Below, piece by piece: positions 50,901 through 62,250 of a stretch of 64,000 nt of DNA. Below the pieces are notes generated by a model. That model made no database searches. It had not been told where the DNA came from and worked only from the letters and a program-made list of their open reading frames with translations. Position 1 is the first letter of the stretch; every line of letters starts with the position of its first letter. The stretch is from assembly GCA_018292915.2 (NCBI GenBank), contig JACVVK020000291.1, positions 239,501-303,500 on the forward strand, written 5' to 3'. Both the position numbers and the translations under genes were made by a program. The DNA comes from Batillaria attramentaria (lineage: Eukaryota; Mollusca; Gastropoda; Batillariidae).

Positions 50901-53900
50901 ACCAGCCCCCGTAGTTTAGTGGTTAGCACTTTGGACTATGGACCGGGGGACCTGGGTTCGAGTCCCAGCCGAGGCAAGCGGGATTTTTCCTACCTAGGTC
51001 GGCTCCTACCCAGAGCGGGTGTGCTATGGGCCCAATGGGGAGGCTGTTGCCACACAGCCAAGCTTCACCCACTTCACGGGTGCGACTTTCGGGGGTGCTT
51101 CCCTTGGCATAACACGTCTTATGATGTGGATGATTACACGGCCGGCACAGCAGGTGCCGTAGTTCCCAGGCCTGGTTAATGCCGGGATATTTATGACAGG
51201 AAGCGTGGAATGCGGCCCTGTCCCGCAGTCCCAAACCACATGGACCTCCATAGCATCATCTTACCACCATCCTAATCTCCATCATCATGCATAATAAAAA
51301 CTGCCCCAACTTCCGAGCCCTCCGTGGATTCCACCATTACCTGGGAGGAACACCACTGGAGTTGTGGCAGAAAAAAAAAAAGATTTCAGAAAGACTTTGT
51401 TTTGTTGTTGGTTGTACATTCAGATTTGATGCATTGCATTACGGACAACAGCGCAGTAACTCTGAGAAGCCCATGCAAAAACTGTAATTTTACTCAAAAT
51501 CTTCAGATCACTAGAAGTCTCTTCGAGCCACTACTAATAGTATTATGCAATCTGCAGGGGTCTCGGGCCTAGCAGGGAAGGCCCAGACCTTGCGTAATAG
51601 TGGCTTGAAGTGGCTCCTACTGGTGTGCAGTGGCTTGTTCTTTTTCACAAGTCTTATCACATAGTGGGGGCAGGGGTGGTCGGGCTCTTATGAGACATGG
51701 GGCATACTGAAGTTACAATACTGAAGAGGCTGACGTACCTTTGCCATGGAGAACCGGTGGATGTCTGCCATGTGTCTGATGCGCACGATCAAACTGTCGC
51801 TGTCGTGCTCGCGACCAGGGCTGTCGTCGATGACAACGGGCGAGGCCAACGCCATCTTGCTGACCCTCAGTTCCCCTTTCACCATACCCAGAGTTCTTGA
51901 TGTGAAAAAAAAAAATTTATCTGTCAATAACTGTATAAAGTATCTTGGTTTATATAAACTACCACATGAATAAACTGCCTGAATAACAAGAAGAATGAAA
52001 AGTTGTCTTTGGATTTCTAGTCAAATCATGCTGGCAGTCAAACTGAATGTACTCAGATCTGATGCCTATTAATTTCACGTTGAGCTTCTAGTACTTTCCC
52101 CTCAAAACCTGTAAGTCAGGGCTTAAAGGGATGAAATGTGTGTAGCATTTAGTGACGCAGTAGCAAAGCCACGAGGGCTTGTCTGCACAGTATTTGCGTT
52201 ATGCTAGGGGTGTCCAGGGGCATGCTCCCCAAGAGTTTTTTTTTTTTTTTTTTTAAATTTAAATTAGGCGAAAATCTGGTGCAATTTGACGCTTTTCAGC
52301 ATGAATTTAAATGCTTCAGAGGAGCAAACATCCTATTTTGGAGGCAAATCTTTAGAATTAGACTAGCATCTGTGCTATCTGGTGCATTTTGGAATGATTT
52401 TGTGTGCTTCAGAGGAGGAAACACATTTTCTGAAGGGAGGAACATTTTCAGCCGAAGGTGGAAATCCGCCAAAAGGTGGAAGATTTCAACCCCTGTTAAG
52501 TTTCTCTGCCTTTTTTTCCGGGTGTAAGAATCTCACTCAGAAGTCTTTCAAACACAGACAAGATCCGTTACACGACATCACGGACGTTAATCATAGTAAC
52601 TGGGTTCTTGAGAAAACAGCACGACCGCATGTACTGTACACTTCTGCCGTGCAAATATCAAAATGGAGGTATGACAAAATCCTGCGTTAATTACCCATTC
52701 TGAAATACAATGCAAATAAAGAAAACACAGCTGAATGAACAATATGAAACATACTCAAATGCCTTCTTCACTCCTTTGTCCATGCGCTTTCGTCTAGGTT
52801 GTTTCATAATCTTGGGTGGTGGGGGGACAGGTGGGGAGGGTGACCGAAAGTCGTCTCCTGTAGCCGCATTCAACTCACTGGGTAGAGAGAGAGAGAGAGA
52901 GAGAGAAAAAATACACACAGTGAATTACCACAATGGTGTACCAGACATGTTGTCCAGTATGCAGGGCAGTGCCAGAAACTTTGCCACAGCAATGGTGGGC
53001 AAGCTTCATCATGAGAGCTTTGCCATAACAACGGTGTGCAAACTTCACCATGGGATGTATGCCATAACAGTGTGCAAGCTCCACCACAAGCATTTTGCCG
53101 TAACTACGGTGTGCAAGCTTCACCGTGAGCATTTTGCTGTAACTACGGTGTGCAAGCTTCACCGTGAGCACTTTGCCGTAACTACAGTGTGCAAGCTCCA
53201 CCACAAGCATTCTGCCGTAACTACGGTGTGCAAGCTTCACCGTGAGCACTTTGCCGTAACAACAGTGTGCAAGCTTCACCGTGAGCACTTTGCCGTAACT
53301 ACAGTGTGCAAGCTTCACCGCAACCACTTTGCCATAACTGCAGTGTGCAAGCTTCACTGTGAGCATTTGCCATGACTACGGTGTGCAAGCTTCACCGTGA
53401 GCACTTTGCTGTAACTACGGTGTGCAAGCTTCACCGTGAGCAATTTGCAACCACTTTGCCATGACTACGGTGTGCAAGCTTCACCGCAAGCACTTTGCTG
53501 TAACTACGGTGTGCAAACTTCACCGTGAGCACTTTTGCTGTAACTACAGTGTGCAAGCTTCACCGCAAGCAATTTGCCGTAACTACGGTGTGCAAGCTTC
53601 ACCGTGAGCATTTGCCGTAACTACGGTGTGTAAGCTTCACCGCAAGCACTTTGCAGTAACTACGGTGTGTAAGCTTCACCGCAAGCACTTTGCAGTAACT
53701 ACGGTGTGCAAGCTTCATTGCAAGCACTTTGCCGAGTATTCTGTCGTAACTATGGTGCGCAAGCTTCACCGTGAGCAATTTGCCGTAACTGCAGTGTGCA
53801 AGCTTCACTGTGAGCATTTGCCATGACTACGGTGTGCAAGCTTCACCGCAAGCACTTTGCTGTAACTACAGTGTGCAAGCTTCACCGCGAGCACTTTGCC

Positions 53901-56900
53901 GTAACTACGGTGTGCAAGCTTCACCGTGAGCACTTTGCAGTAACTACGGTGTGTAAGCTTCACTGTGAGCATTTGCCGTAACTACGGTGTGCAAGCTTCA
54001 CCGTGAGCACTTTGATGTAACTACGGTGTGCAAGCTTCACCATGAGCACTTTGCCGTAACTACGGTGTGCAAGCTTCACCGTGAGCACTTTGCTGTAACT
54101 ACGGTGTGCAAGCTTCACCGCAAGCACTTTGCAGTAACTACGGTGTGCAAGCTTCATTGCAAGCACTTTGCCGAGTATTCTGTCGTAACTATGGTGCGCA
54201 AGCTTCACCGTGAGCATTTTGCCGTAACTACGGTGTGCAAGCTTCACTGTGAGCATTTGCCATGACTACGGTGTGCAAGCTTCACCGCAAGCACTTTGCT
54301 GTAACTACAGTGTGCAAGCTTCACCGCGAGAACTTTACCATAACTACAGTGTGCAGGCTTTACCGTGAGCACTGGTACAGCAGGGCTGCACATTTGATAC
54401 ACACTGTTACAAAAACACAACAGCCAGTAATACAGACAAAATGTAAATAAATCAACCTAAGTAAGTATTTTTCTTTCTTCTTCTTTTTTTTTTTTTTTTT
54501 TTTTGCTGCCCCAACTTTTTGCCAGCTCCAGTGGTGTTCCTCCCAGGTCATGGGTGGAATCCACGGAGGGCTCGAAGGCTGGAACAATTTTTATTTTGCA
54601 TGATGATGGAGATGAGGATGATGCTAAGATGATGCTATGGAGGTCCATGTGGTTTGGGACTGCGGGGCAGGGCTGCATTCCACGCTTCCTGTCATAAATA
54701 TCCCGGCATTAACCAGGCCCGGGAACTACAGCACCTGCGGTGCCGGCCGTGTAATCATCCACATCATAAGATGTGTCATACCAAGGGAAGCACCCCCAAA
54801 GTCGCACCTGTGAAGTGGGTGAATCTCGGCTGTGTGGCAACAGCCTCCCCATTGAGCCCATAGCACACCCGCTCAGGGTAGGAGCCGACCTGGGTAGGAA
54901 AAATCCCGCTTGCCTCGGCTGGGATTCGAACCCGGGTCTCCAGGTCCATGATCAGAAGTGCTAACCACTACACTACGGGGGCCGGTAAGCTGTAACTACA
55001 GTGTGCAAGCTTTACCGCGAGAACTTTACCATAACTACAGTGTGCAGGCTTTACCGTGAGCACTGGTACAGCAGGGCTGCACATTTGATACACACTGTTA
55101 CAAAAACACAACAGCCAGTAATACAGACAAAATGTAAATAAATCAACCTAAGTAAGTATTTTTCTTATATCAATAGCAGGTAATACAGAAATAAAATGTA
55201 AATAGCTCAACCTAAAGTAAGTAATTTTTTTATATCAATACCTGTTTTCAACATCAATGACATCATCCTCATCATCGGACAATAAAATGTCTTCAACTGT
55301 GGATGGCTCACTCTCAGCTGCCCTTGCTGTGGACTTCTCTACTGTATCTGTAATAAAGACGCAGCGTTCTTTTTTATATAAAGTTTCTCTAGAACAATGG
55401 TGACCTGGCTCTGTAACTAGTGTAAGCACCAAAACATCTCACTGGGTCACAACTGTTTGTACAAATGTCATACATACATGTACTATGATCTCTTGTCATT
55501 ATCAACATCTTCTTGCAATGCAGTGTAAACAAGTCTATCCTACTGTAAGCTTTACATTTTGTACGATGATCTCTTGGTCATTATCAACATCTCCTTGCAA
55601 TGGAATGTAAACAAGTTTATCCTACTCTAAGCTTTACAGCTTTCACATTACTCATTACTGTACTGCAACACTCAACTGTCATGTGAAATTAAAGTCTCAA
55701 TTACGTATAACAGGGCCCGCATGTAAAAGTCAGGGTTAGGGAGTTTAACCCCAGGTTAAAGTCTAGCCTCGAACTAAACTAGCTCTAGGGTTAAATTTTC
55801 TGGGGTTTTTTGTTTTAAATCAGGAAGCGGGTCCATTCCACCATGGTGCCTACGCCGTTGTAGAAGGATTTTCATCTTCCTCTCTTCGCTTCCTTTTTCA
55901 TTTAATTTTGTTTTGGGGTTTCTTTTGTCCTAGTCTGGGTTAGACCCTTAGCCCTACAGGTCCTCTAATGGTGGTTGGTTTTTTTGTTTTTTGGGTTTTT
56001 TTTTTTTAACATGCTAATTTGCACTTAAATATGAGGTAAGTGTAACACAGTATACCATGAGCCTAAGTTCACCAACCTTGATCAGAATCATTCTTCAAAT
56101 TAAGAGGTACACGTGTTGGTTGGATATCTATCAGTGAAGCGTTTCTCTCAACACAGTTGGAATAGACTTCAAGGGACGACTGTGAGGAATTGGCCTCCTC
56201 TGATGTTGTGTTTGCTACTGCAAGTGCAAGAGTTCGAGCCAGTCCACGCTTTGTTGTACGCTTTTTCAGAGGGGGCACAGAAACCACTGGTATGTCGTTC
56301 TCTGTTTCCCCTGCCTGAAAGTAAGAAATGTTGACAATAAAACAGCATGACCCATACTAAATGTTTTCTAAGGTTGGCAGACCTGCCTACCCACCAAACA
56401 TGACATGAGTAGTGCCAAAAACCAAACGAGTAGTTTCCTGGCCAAATGAGTAGTCCTAATGTATCCCAACCGAAATGTGCCAGCTTGTTGCTTAAGCTAC
56501 AAATCAACTATTTTATTCTTTGGCTTGTTTGATTCGACTGGTTACAGTGTACTACCACAGTATCTCAGTATGTTTTTTTGTTTGTTTTTTTGGTTGTTTT
56601 TTTTTTTTTTTTTTGGGGGGGGGGGTTGTTGTTGTTGGGTTTTTTTCAGCCAAATTTCTTTCTACTGGGTATTCATACATCGTTAAACTTTGAATGAGGC
56701 TCGTTCAAAAAGCTGGATCGGCGCGAGCAAAAGTTCAGATCAGATTTGACGAAATGCTAACCGCTAAATTGCGTAGATTTAGGAAACAAAATTGTATAGT
56801 GGGGCAATTAAATGCGTAGTTGCGTAGTAAGCCCAAAATTACTTAGTTTTCTATGGTCAATGCGTAGGGCAGGCAGGTCTGGGTTGGAGACAGCCGTGAA

Positions 56901-57968
56901 GCAGAATCACATCTCACCATTTCTATTCTCAGGGCACAGTTTACAACAACCAGTACAAGCACACATCACTTTGATCCAGGGATGTCGATCACGTACAGCT
57001 GAGGGTATAATACCTCTTGAGGTTGAAAATCACGTAATCAGATCTTGAGCTGAGGGTATGAACACGCACACCATCACTGCATTGAGGGTATGAGCACGTA
57101 CGCTTTTTTTCTGTCGGTGCGTATCGTCACGTAGAGGTTTTAAGCTGTGGAGGTATGCGCCAGAACATCGCATAATGCCATGTATTTTCTCACACTTGTG
57201 TGATGTCAGTCTACAATCATACAGTAGAAACTTGATTGAGCGACATCTTGACTGAGCGACCGTTTTTGACCGGCACTGACTGTTTTTCTTATTTATTGCA
57301 TCTCAAACGACCGACCATCTGCAGTACGCGACCGCTATTCTGCTTGCAAAACGACCCCGCATCTCTGTTGTGGGCGACCACAGCTGGCTGAGTTGTCGCT
57401 TCACACTTCGCCGGCAGCCGATAAATTTACCTCCAACCGCCCAGGGCACTTGGGCTGACACTACCCGCGACCCGCCGCTTGGACCCACACCGGGTCCTAC
57501 TAAAACCTGCCCGGGGCCCTGTCCGAGGGTTACGAGACTGGCGTAATGAAAGAAAGTGGATGTGGCCATAATTGACTTTATTTCTTTACTTAGCTTTTGT
57601 TTCACACATTTTCCATCTCACGTGTCAAGATTTAAAAAAAATATATATATATATATATATATATTATACGTGTGTATGGACTCTGCGGTTCTGCCCCTCA
57701 GTGTTCAGTCAGCACGGTATTGCCGGTCCACTGTGGTCATTGAGGCTCATTGGTAGATTTCTTTTGGATTATATTTTCAAACGTGTTGTTATTGTTGTTT
57801 TCTTATAATGTGTTATTTTCTTATTACACTGTATGTGAGTGTTTGTGTAGGTTTGGTTGTTTGAGTGTGCTGTGTGCACCGTGCGACCCCGGTGGCCCTG
57901 ACGGTTCGTGCGGCGTGCGTGTGTCTCAGTTTTGTTTCAGTATTACGAAAGCTTCATCACTGATCACC

Positions 57969-58007
<39 letters not shown>

Positions 58008-58510
58008 TCGCTTACCTTTTCATTTAGACGCTTTGGTGTGTCCTGTACAAATACCACAACAAAGCATCCGTGTCACCGTAAGGTGTCCGCCTTTCCCCGC
58101 CTCCAACCCCCGCATCCCCCCCCCCTCCCCAACACCGCCCCTACCACCCACTTCCTCCATTCTCAGTTGTAAACAAAAGATCAGGTTTTGGAAAATAATG
58201 TTTTGGTGCTCTGTGAACCAGTGCCCTTTTTTTTTTTTTTTTTTTGTTAGTCTTCAGTTTGACAAAATTGGGAACTACTACTTTTACCTAATTCATTATA
58301 TGTAGATATCTTTTCAAAATCAATTCGCATGATAAGCAATGTATGTACCACCTAGTTTGCATATTACGCAAAGCTGCCTCACTTCAGTGTCTATTCAGTT
58401 CACAAATCAGGCAACTGATTTCAAACTATAGGCAACACATTTACATTTTTACATATAACGCGGGCACACACACACACACACACACTGTGACAGACACACA
58501 CAGACACTGT

Positions 58511-58568
<58 letters not shown>

Positions 58569-59855
58569 AGTTTAGGTATAGTGAGATGGTAAATACAGCC
58601 ATAAATTATGTAACCAAGGCCACATCCATTTTTTAAAAAAATACCTCAGCCCCAAAAGTACCTCCCGAGCAGGGGTACCGGGCAGGAACTCTGGGCAGGG
58701 ACCCGGGCAGGTACCGGGCAGCCCCGGGCAGTCCCAGGCAGGTTTTAGTAGCACCCCCCATACCCTACTGTGCACGCGTGACCTGGACAAAGACATTAGC
58801 GCGTCGCCCCCTAAGGGCCGTTCTACACGTCGCAAGTTTGCAAGGCAAAAGCGGGTTTGTGGCCCCCGCAAGTCGACGGCAAATGTACAAGCAAGATGTA
58901 CAGTCTTGCAGCCTACGGCTTGCCGCGGCAAGTTTCGGATAGAACAGCTTTCTATTTTCTCGGCTTGCGCCTCGCAAGTGTGCGCGAGGCACCCTGGGAG
59001 CCCCGCCAGGACGGCCAATCGCACGCCGCGTATGGTCACGCGGCCAAATTCAGTAAACAAAATGGCGTCAAAGACCTCCGTATGCGCCAAGCGAATCTCG
59101 CTGCAAGAACCACTTTCTCGCCCAGATCCACTGTTTCTTCCTGTTCTGCAGCAAAATAACTGCAGCTGCTGCAAAAGTTAATTCCTCCTCCGAACTTTCA
59201 TTCACATGTTCAGCTGAGTCTGACTCGGATTCACTCGCGACCATGGCCGGGCGAAATCGCACGAGGCCCCTTCCAAATATAGGGTTGAAAGGGTCACACG
59301 AAAGGTCAATCAGCCGACTTGTGGTGCGGAGGTTTCCGCGTGTAGAAGCAGCGGCTTTGCGGCAGACAAACTTGTGGGGGGAAAGTCGAAGGGCGGCAAC
59401 TTGCCACTTGTCACGTGTAGAACGGCCTTAAACAGGACTGCAGTTCTGCGGGTTGTGATCATCTCATCCGCCAGTTCCGACGCCGTTTGCACCTGTCAAA
59501 TCACTGACCATTGTTTCCACAAGACACCCGATCGCTGTACCATTCGGCTATCCCGGCTCACCTCACGAGACTGAAGCAACATAAGTTTACTTGGTAACAG
59601 TATTTAGTACACCTGATGTGACATCATGTCAGTAGTAACATACCGTTTTACTTTCAGCGATTGTGTTGTTAGGCGTTTCGATTCCGCGACATCAGCTTAA
59701 TAAGCTCGTCTACATTTTTTAAACAAAAATCGAAACATATGCCCCACGACAACTGTTCAAAATAGGGAAAAGTCAACGCAAATCAGGAAAGAAGCAGTGT
59801 TATGCCATATATATGATTGAATTTAACCTGTTTCGTAGTTACTTACCGTTGCCAT
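47995..59855 (-). CDS. NFATC2IP: NFATC2-interacting protein (NIP45/RAD60/ESC2 family)
   Basis: A SUMO-like-domain protein; family members work with Ubc9 and the SMC5/6 pathway in genome maintenance, and mammalian NIP45 also potentiates NFAT transcription. Exons on the minus strand: 59847-59855 (ATG, 9 bp), 56077-56314, 55242-55347, 52755-52877, 51739-51895, 50625-50769, 50118-50233, 47995-48159 (TGA). All are GT-AG and in phase, giving about 352 residues (human 419). The N-terminus is acidic and disordered; SDDEDDVIDVEN looks like a SUMO-interacting motif. A basic patch QPRRKRMDKG follows. SUMO-like domain 1 covers about 185-260 (SLIVRIRHMADIHRFSM, VGLYLRDVRL), and domain 2 forms the C-terminus (KIFRFKFDGELLSPDMMPTE, DGDTIDVIEVR). 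It ends just after the domain, with no Gly-Gly for processing, as expected. Introns are loaded with mobile elements. The symbol rests on domain layout and length, not on alignment. Confidence 0.85.
48336..48680. mobile_element. hAT-like MITE with 5-bp target duplication
   Basis: 345 bp. Ends CAGGCATGGAAATTG and the complement of CAATTCCCATGCCTG; flanked by CTGAC at 48331-48335 and 48681-48685. GGCGGAAA repeated near the right end. NFATC2IP intron 7. Confidence 0.9.
48900..49090 (-). mobile_element. SINE family A, 3' part only
   Basis: T-tract at 48900, GCTGCCCCAACTC, GTGGTGTTTCTCCCAGGTAA and GATGATGCTATGGAGGTCC as in the full copies; head missing (5' truncated). Confidence 0.88.
49260..50065 (+). 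mobile_element. Solo LTR (806 bp)
   Basis: Starts TGAGACCGGGTCATACCCGG, ends CTGACACCCGGTTACA (TG...CA) with TATA on both sides. GCATAAGTA near 49887 resembles a TATA box and AATAAA at 49989 a poly(A) signal, in the right order for U3-R-U5. GC-rich promoter-like interior. No internal domain, so recombined LTR. NFATC2IP intron 7, antisense to the gene. Confidence 0.75.
50900..51380 (+). mobile_element. SINE family A (full length, with target duplication)
   Basis: tRNA-like head with GTAGTTTAGTGGTTAGCAC and GGGTTCGAGTCCC, body, A tail. Flanked by the 14-bp duplication AGATTTCAGAAAGA at 50886-50899 and 51381-51394. NFATC2IP intron 5, antisense to it. Confidence 0.95.
51528..51692 (-). repeat. 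Dispersed foldback repeat, copy 3
   Basis: GAGCCACTACTAATAGTATT-ATGCAA near the left end pairs with TTGCGTAATAGTGGC..GTGGCTC further right, giving a hairpin; the outer part carries TTATCACATAGTGGGGGCAG. See 37487 and 24330. Confidence 0.8.
52117..52495. mobile_element. hAT-like MITE
   Basis: 379 bp. Ends CAGGGCTTAAAG and the complement of TTTCAACCCCTG; flanks GTAAGT (52111-52116) and TTAAGT (52496-52501), a 6-bp duplication with one mismatch. A long T tract at 52235-52254. Same family as 31037. Confidence 0.8.
52976..54385 (+). repeat. 39-bp minisatellite, about 35 units
   Basis: Unit GTAACTACGGTGTGCAAGCT-TCACCGTGAGCACTTTGCC, 13 codons. Nearly every unit carries a HindIII site (AAGCTT). A larger period of about 439-451 bp is visible: the variant CCGAGTATTCTG recurs at 53732 and 54171, and GCATTTGCCATGACT at about 53364, 53815 and 54254. 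Open on both strands over many units. In NFATC2IP intron 3, not coding. Confidence 0.97.
54298..54475 (+). repeat. 178-bp direct duplication, copy 1
   Basis: End of the minisatellite plus unique sequence to TAAGTATTTTTCTT. Repeated at 54989-55166 with one visible substitution (CTTCACC/CTTTACC). Confidence 0.95.
54476..54988 (-). mobile_element. SINE family A between the 178-bp duplicates
   Basis: T tract (its A tail) at 54484-54504, body, then the head on the right: GGGTTCGAATCCCAGCCGAG on the minus strand and CCGGCCCCCGTAGTGTAGTG at the end. Confidence 0.95.
54989..55166 (+). repeat. 178-bp direct duplication, copy 2
   Basis: See 54298-54475. Its last 65 bp are followed by a further diverged copy at about 55180-55245, which reaches the donor of NFATC2IP exon 3. 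Confidence 0.95.
55478..55638 (+). repeat. Tandem duplication, unit about 79 bp, two copies
   Basis: GATCTCTTG(G)TCATTATCAACATCT and GTAAACAAGT(C/T)TATCCTACT..AAGCTTTACA occur twice, in NFATC2IP intron 2. Confidence 0.9.
56378..56881 (-). mobile_element. MITE, family CAGACCTGCC, copy 2
   Basis: 504 bp, inverted relative to copy 1 at 32520. Ends CAGACCTGCCTACC / GGGCAGGCAGGTCTG; flanked by GGTTGG at 56372-56377 and 56882-56887. A T/G-rich expansion at 56573-56646. NFATC2IP intron 1. Confidence 0.93.
57222..57300 (+). mobile_element. Possible pogo-like transposon end
   Basis: TACAGTAGAAACTTGATTGA and following GCGAC repeats resemble a pogo/Tigger terminal repeat after TA. No opposite end was found, so weak. 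Confidence 0.3.
57638..57663. repeat. (AT)n microsatellite
   Basis: About 13 AT units in NFATC2IP intron 1. Confidence 0.9.
58466..58564. repeat. (CA)n microsatellite
   Basis: Several CA runs, the longest about 24 units, with GACACTGTGA interruptions. Confidence 0.95.
58815..59428 (-). mobile_element. PIF/Harbinger derivative with a transposase N-terminal piece
   Basis: 614 bp. Terminal repeats GGCCGTTCTACACGT and the complement of ACGTGTAGAACGGCC; flanked by TAA at 58812-58814 and 59429-59431, the 3-bp duplication of this superfamily. On the minus strand 59071-59262 encodes an acidic stretch followed by KKQWIWARKWFLQRDSLGAY, similar to the N-terminus of Harbinger transposases. The DDE domain is deleted. 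Confidence 0.88.
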
Positions 59856-60410
59856 TTTCCCGGGCCGCAAAACGAAGATCAAACCGGAAGTCGAGGATTT
59901 AATTTTATTATTCCCATTCGGCTAACTTCCTAAAAAGTTTATCAATTTACCACAAGACATACATAAAGTGACACTGTACAAGTACAAATTCACATGCACC
60001 TTCTTAGATCTGTCAGTGTTGATTGTTTTTGTTTTTCATATGTTTGCATTATTTAAATGCTCTGGTTTAAACTGAACCATGACTGCAAAACTAGTTCAAT
60101 CTTTATCGTTACTAGCTTGCCGCTTGCTGCAGAACAAGGTGTGATTGAAAAACATGATGTGATACTTGCTTTTCATTGTAAAAGTGAATTTCGAACGAAA
60201 TTTTGCTTAGTCTGCACAAAAGCAAAGCCACATGAATAAATAGATTTCTTCATTGTTTACAGTACAGGCAAAGATCTTGGAAACATATCTTTCTGATTCC
60301 AAGGTCTTTTTTTGGTACAGGTGTGAAGTCACAGTCCACTTCTTAGCCATAGAAACCTTCGTTTTTACGTACTTGCATTCCTTTCTTGATCTACGACCTC
60401 AACCTTCACC
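59856..60410. other. NFATC2IP upstream region
   Basis: The start codon is followed by only 9 coding bases, then a donor. Immediately upstream GGCCCGGGAAA is GC-rich and may be the leader. No recognised gene farther upstream in this stretch. Confidence 0.4.
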
Positions 60411-60809
60411 CAGGGGCGCCGGAACCGGGGGGGCAGCTGCCCCCCCCTGTACCCAAGCAGGGGGGGGCAAGAGTGTCTTTTTGCCCCCCCCCCCCCCCTG
60501 GAAAATCAGGTGACTATGGCAAGAGGGGGGGGGCAAAGCCATGGTCTTGCCCCCCCACTTCCCCTACCCCTTATCCCACCCAACAGAGAACTGCTGTTTT
60601 TGCGGACCGAAGGCTGTCCGCTCCTCTGATTCCCCCCCCCCCCCCCTCGCTTTTCACTTTTTTCGGGCAACGTCCTGGTTCATAAAGGTTTTTTTTTGTC
60701 TACGCAGCATTTGATCGCCCCCGCCCCCCCCGCTTTTCACTTTCTTCGGGCAACGTTCCCCCCTCCGAGATTCTGCCCCCCCTCCCCCCAACATCTTCCG
60801 GCGCCCCTG
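60411..60809. mobile_element. GC-rich hAT-like MITE with 5-bp target duplication
   Basis: 399 bp. Ends CAGGGGCGCCGGAA and the complement TTCCGGCGCCCCTG; flanked by TCACC at 60406-60410 and 60810-60814. Interior is mostly C and G tracts, which may be miscalled in length. Confidence 0.9.
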
Positions 60810-60980
60810 TCACCAGATTTCCTGGGTCATGGTAGACCCACAGACACATCTTTCTGCCGGTATTTCTTTCATTTCATAAAACTCAGCATTCCTACTCCAG
60901 GAAATCTTGAAATAATATCGTCAATTACCATTAATCATTACAATTATTATTATACATGTGTGTCATCTATGTCAAACTAT

Positions 60981-61110
60981 ACAGACAAGACCGGTTGTAA
61001 GAAACCCGTGGGGACACAAACTTTAAGTTTCTTATATCCGGTATTTTCTGTAACCGGTTTGACCGGATATAAGAAAATATTGCAAGGTCGACTTTCTTAC
61101 AACCAGTCAA
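60981..61110. repeat. Short inverted-repeat element
   Basis: CCGGTTGTAAGAAA at 60991 pairs with TTTCTTACAACC at 61094; inner TTTCTTATATCCGGT pairs with ACCGGATATAAGAAA. A compact foldback, possibly a tiny MITE. No flanking duplication seen. Confidence 0.6.
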
Positions 61111-62250
61111 TCGTTCTTTCTATGTAAAATTGATGTTTTCACACTATTTCCGCCTCCTCCTTCTCCCAAGCTCCGCACCCCTATCCATCAGCTCCCTGCC
61201 CTTCTCCACCACCAGCTTCCACCCTATCATCTATGGCCCCACCCCTCCTCCCGTGGACTATACATGCACCTGATTTTATGAGGGCTAGACTAGATTTCGA
61301 CTAGGGAAAAAAAAAACAACGAAGAAACAAACAAACAAACAAAAACAATGCTAGCAAAAAAAAAAAAGCATCTCAACCTACAGTGTCAGCATGAAAAAAG
61401 TGAAGACACACTGACTACTTCCATTTTTTCTTTTTAAAAAAGTAGAACTAAGCAAAGTACATGTAATAGTCAGGGGTCACATGTCTTGGATATAAGGCCT
61501 GTAAAGAGTAAAAGGGACGCTTTGCTAGAATAGACTTATGTCATTATTGAAATGGATGCCTTTCTAGTTTCATCATTTTTGGTAGGGAATTGTGACTTTT
61601 GTTAAGTTTTTGACACGCCAGTTGGTTGACACTCTGTACATGACTGCATGTAGTAATGATGAACATTTTATCACCCGATTGTTTGTTTTTTTCTACACAA
61701 GGCTAAAGGCTCTGCTATGCTCTGATTTATTTTTAGCACTTGCTTTTTCTGTATAAATTTAAATATTCAGGCTGAAACTGACCCAGTCCATCTTGTTTAA
61801 ACCCGGTATTTCGCCCAGCACTTCGAATTTTGAACTTGAAATTGATTACCTTTGGAGAGGGAACATATTCATTCGATTTTAATGAAATTTGTACGTCGTA
61901 GACACGCCGCATAAACCCCCTGATCGTGAAGTACAACCCCCTTCTCCATCCCCCTCCCCCTTCCCTTTTCCTTCCCCGCCTATCTCTTCTACCTCTACTG
62001 TCTGACTTGCTATGTTCTTCAGTCATCAATATGCCCTACAACATCCCCCCTTCCCCTTACCGTGACCCGCACCCCCGCCCTTACGTTGCTCTCTCTCCAT
62101 CACCAAATCAACCCCACTAGATTTTGAACGCCCATAATCCCCCGCCCCCTCCCCGCCCCCTACAGTAGCGACAGCGTCAACATACACGTAATTGTGTGAT
62201 GAAAATGCCCTGGACTTGATTATTTTTAGTAACTGCACTTTTAGACTACG
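61111..62250. other. Intergenic, no gene recognised
   Basis: C-rich simple sequence and A tracts; ORFs are low-complexity. Confidence 0.5.

Noticed and set aside
52976..54385. CRISPR-like array or a repetitive protein gene
   Set aside because: Units are contiguous with no unique spacers, and the locus lies within an intron of a eukaryotic gene; long ORFs on both strands come from the 39-bp unit.
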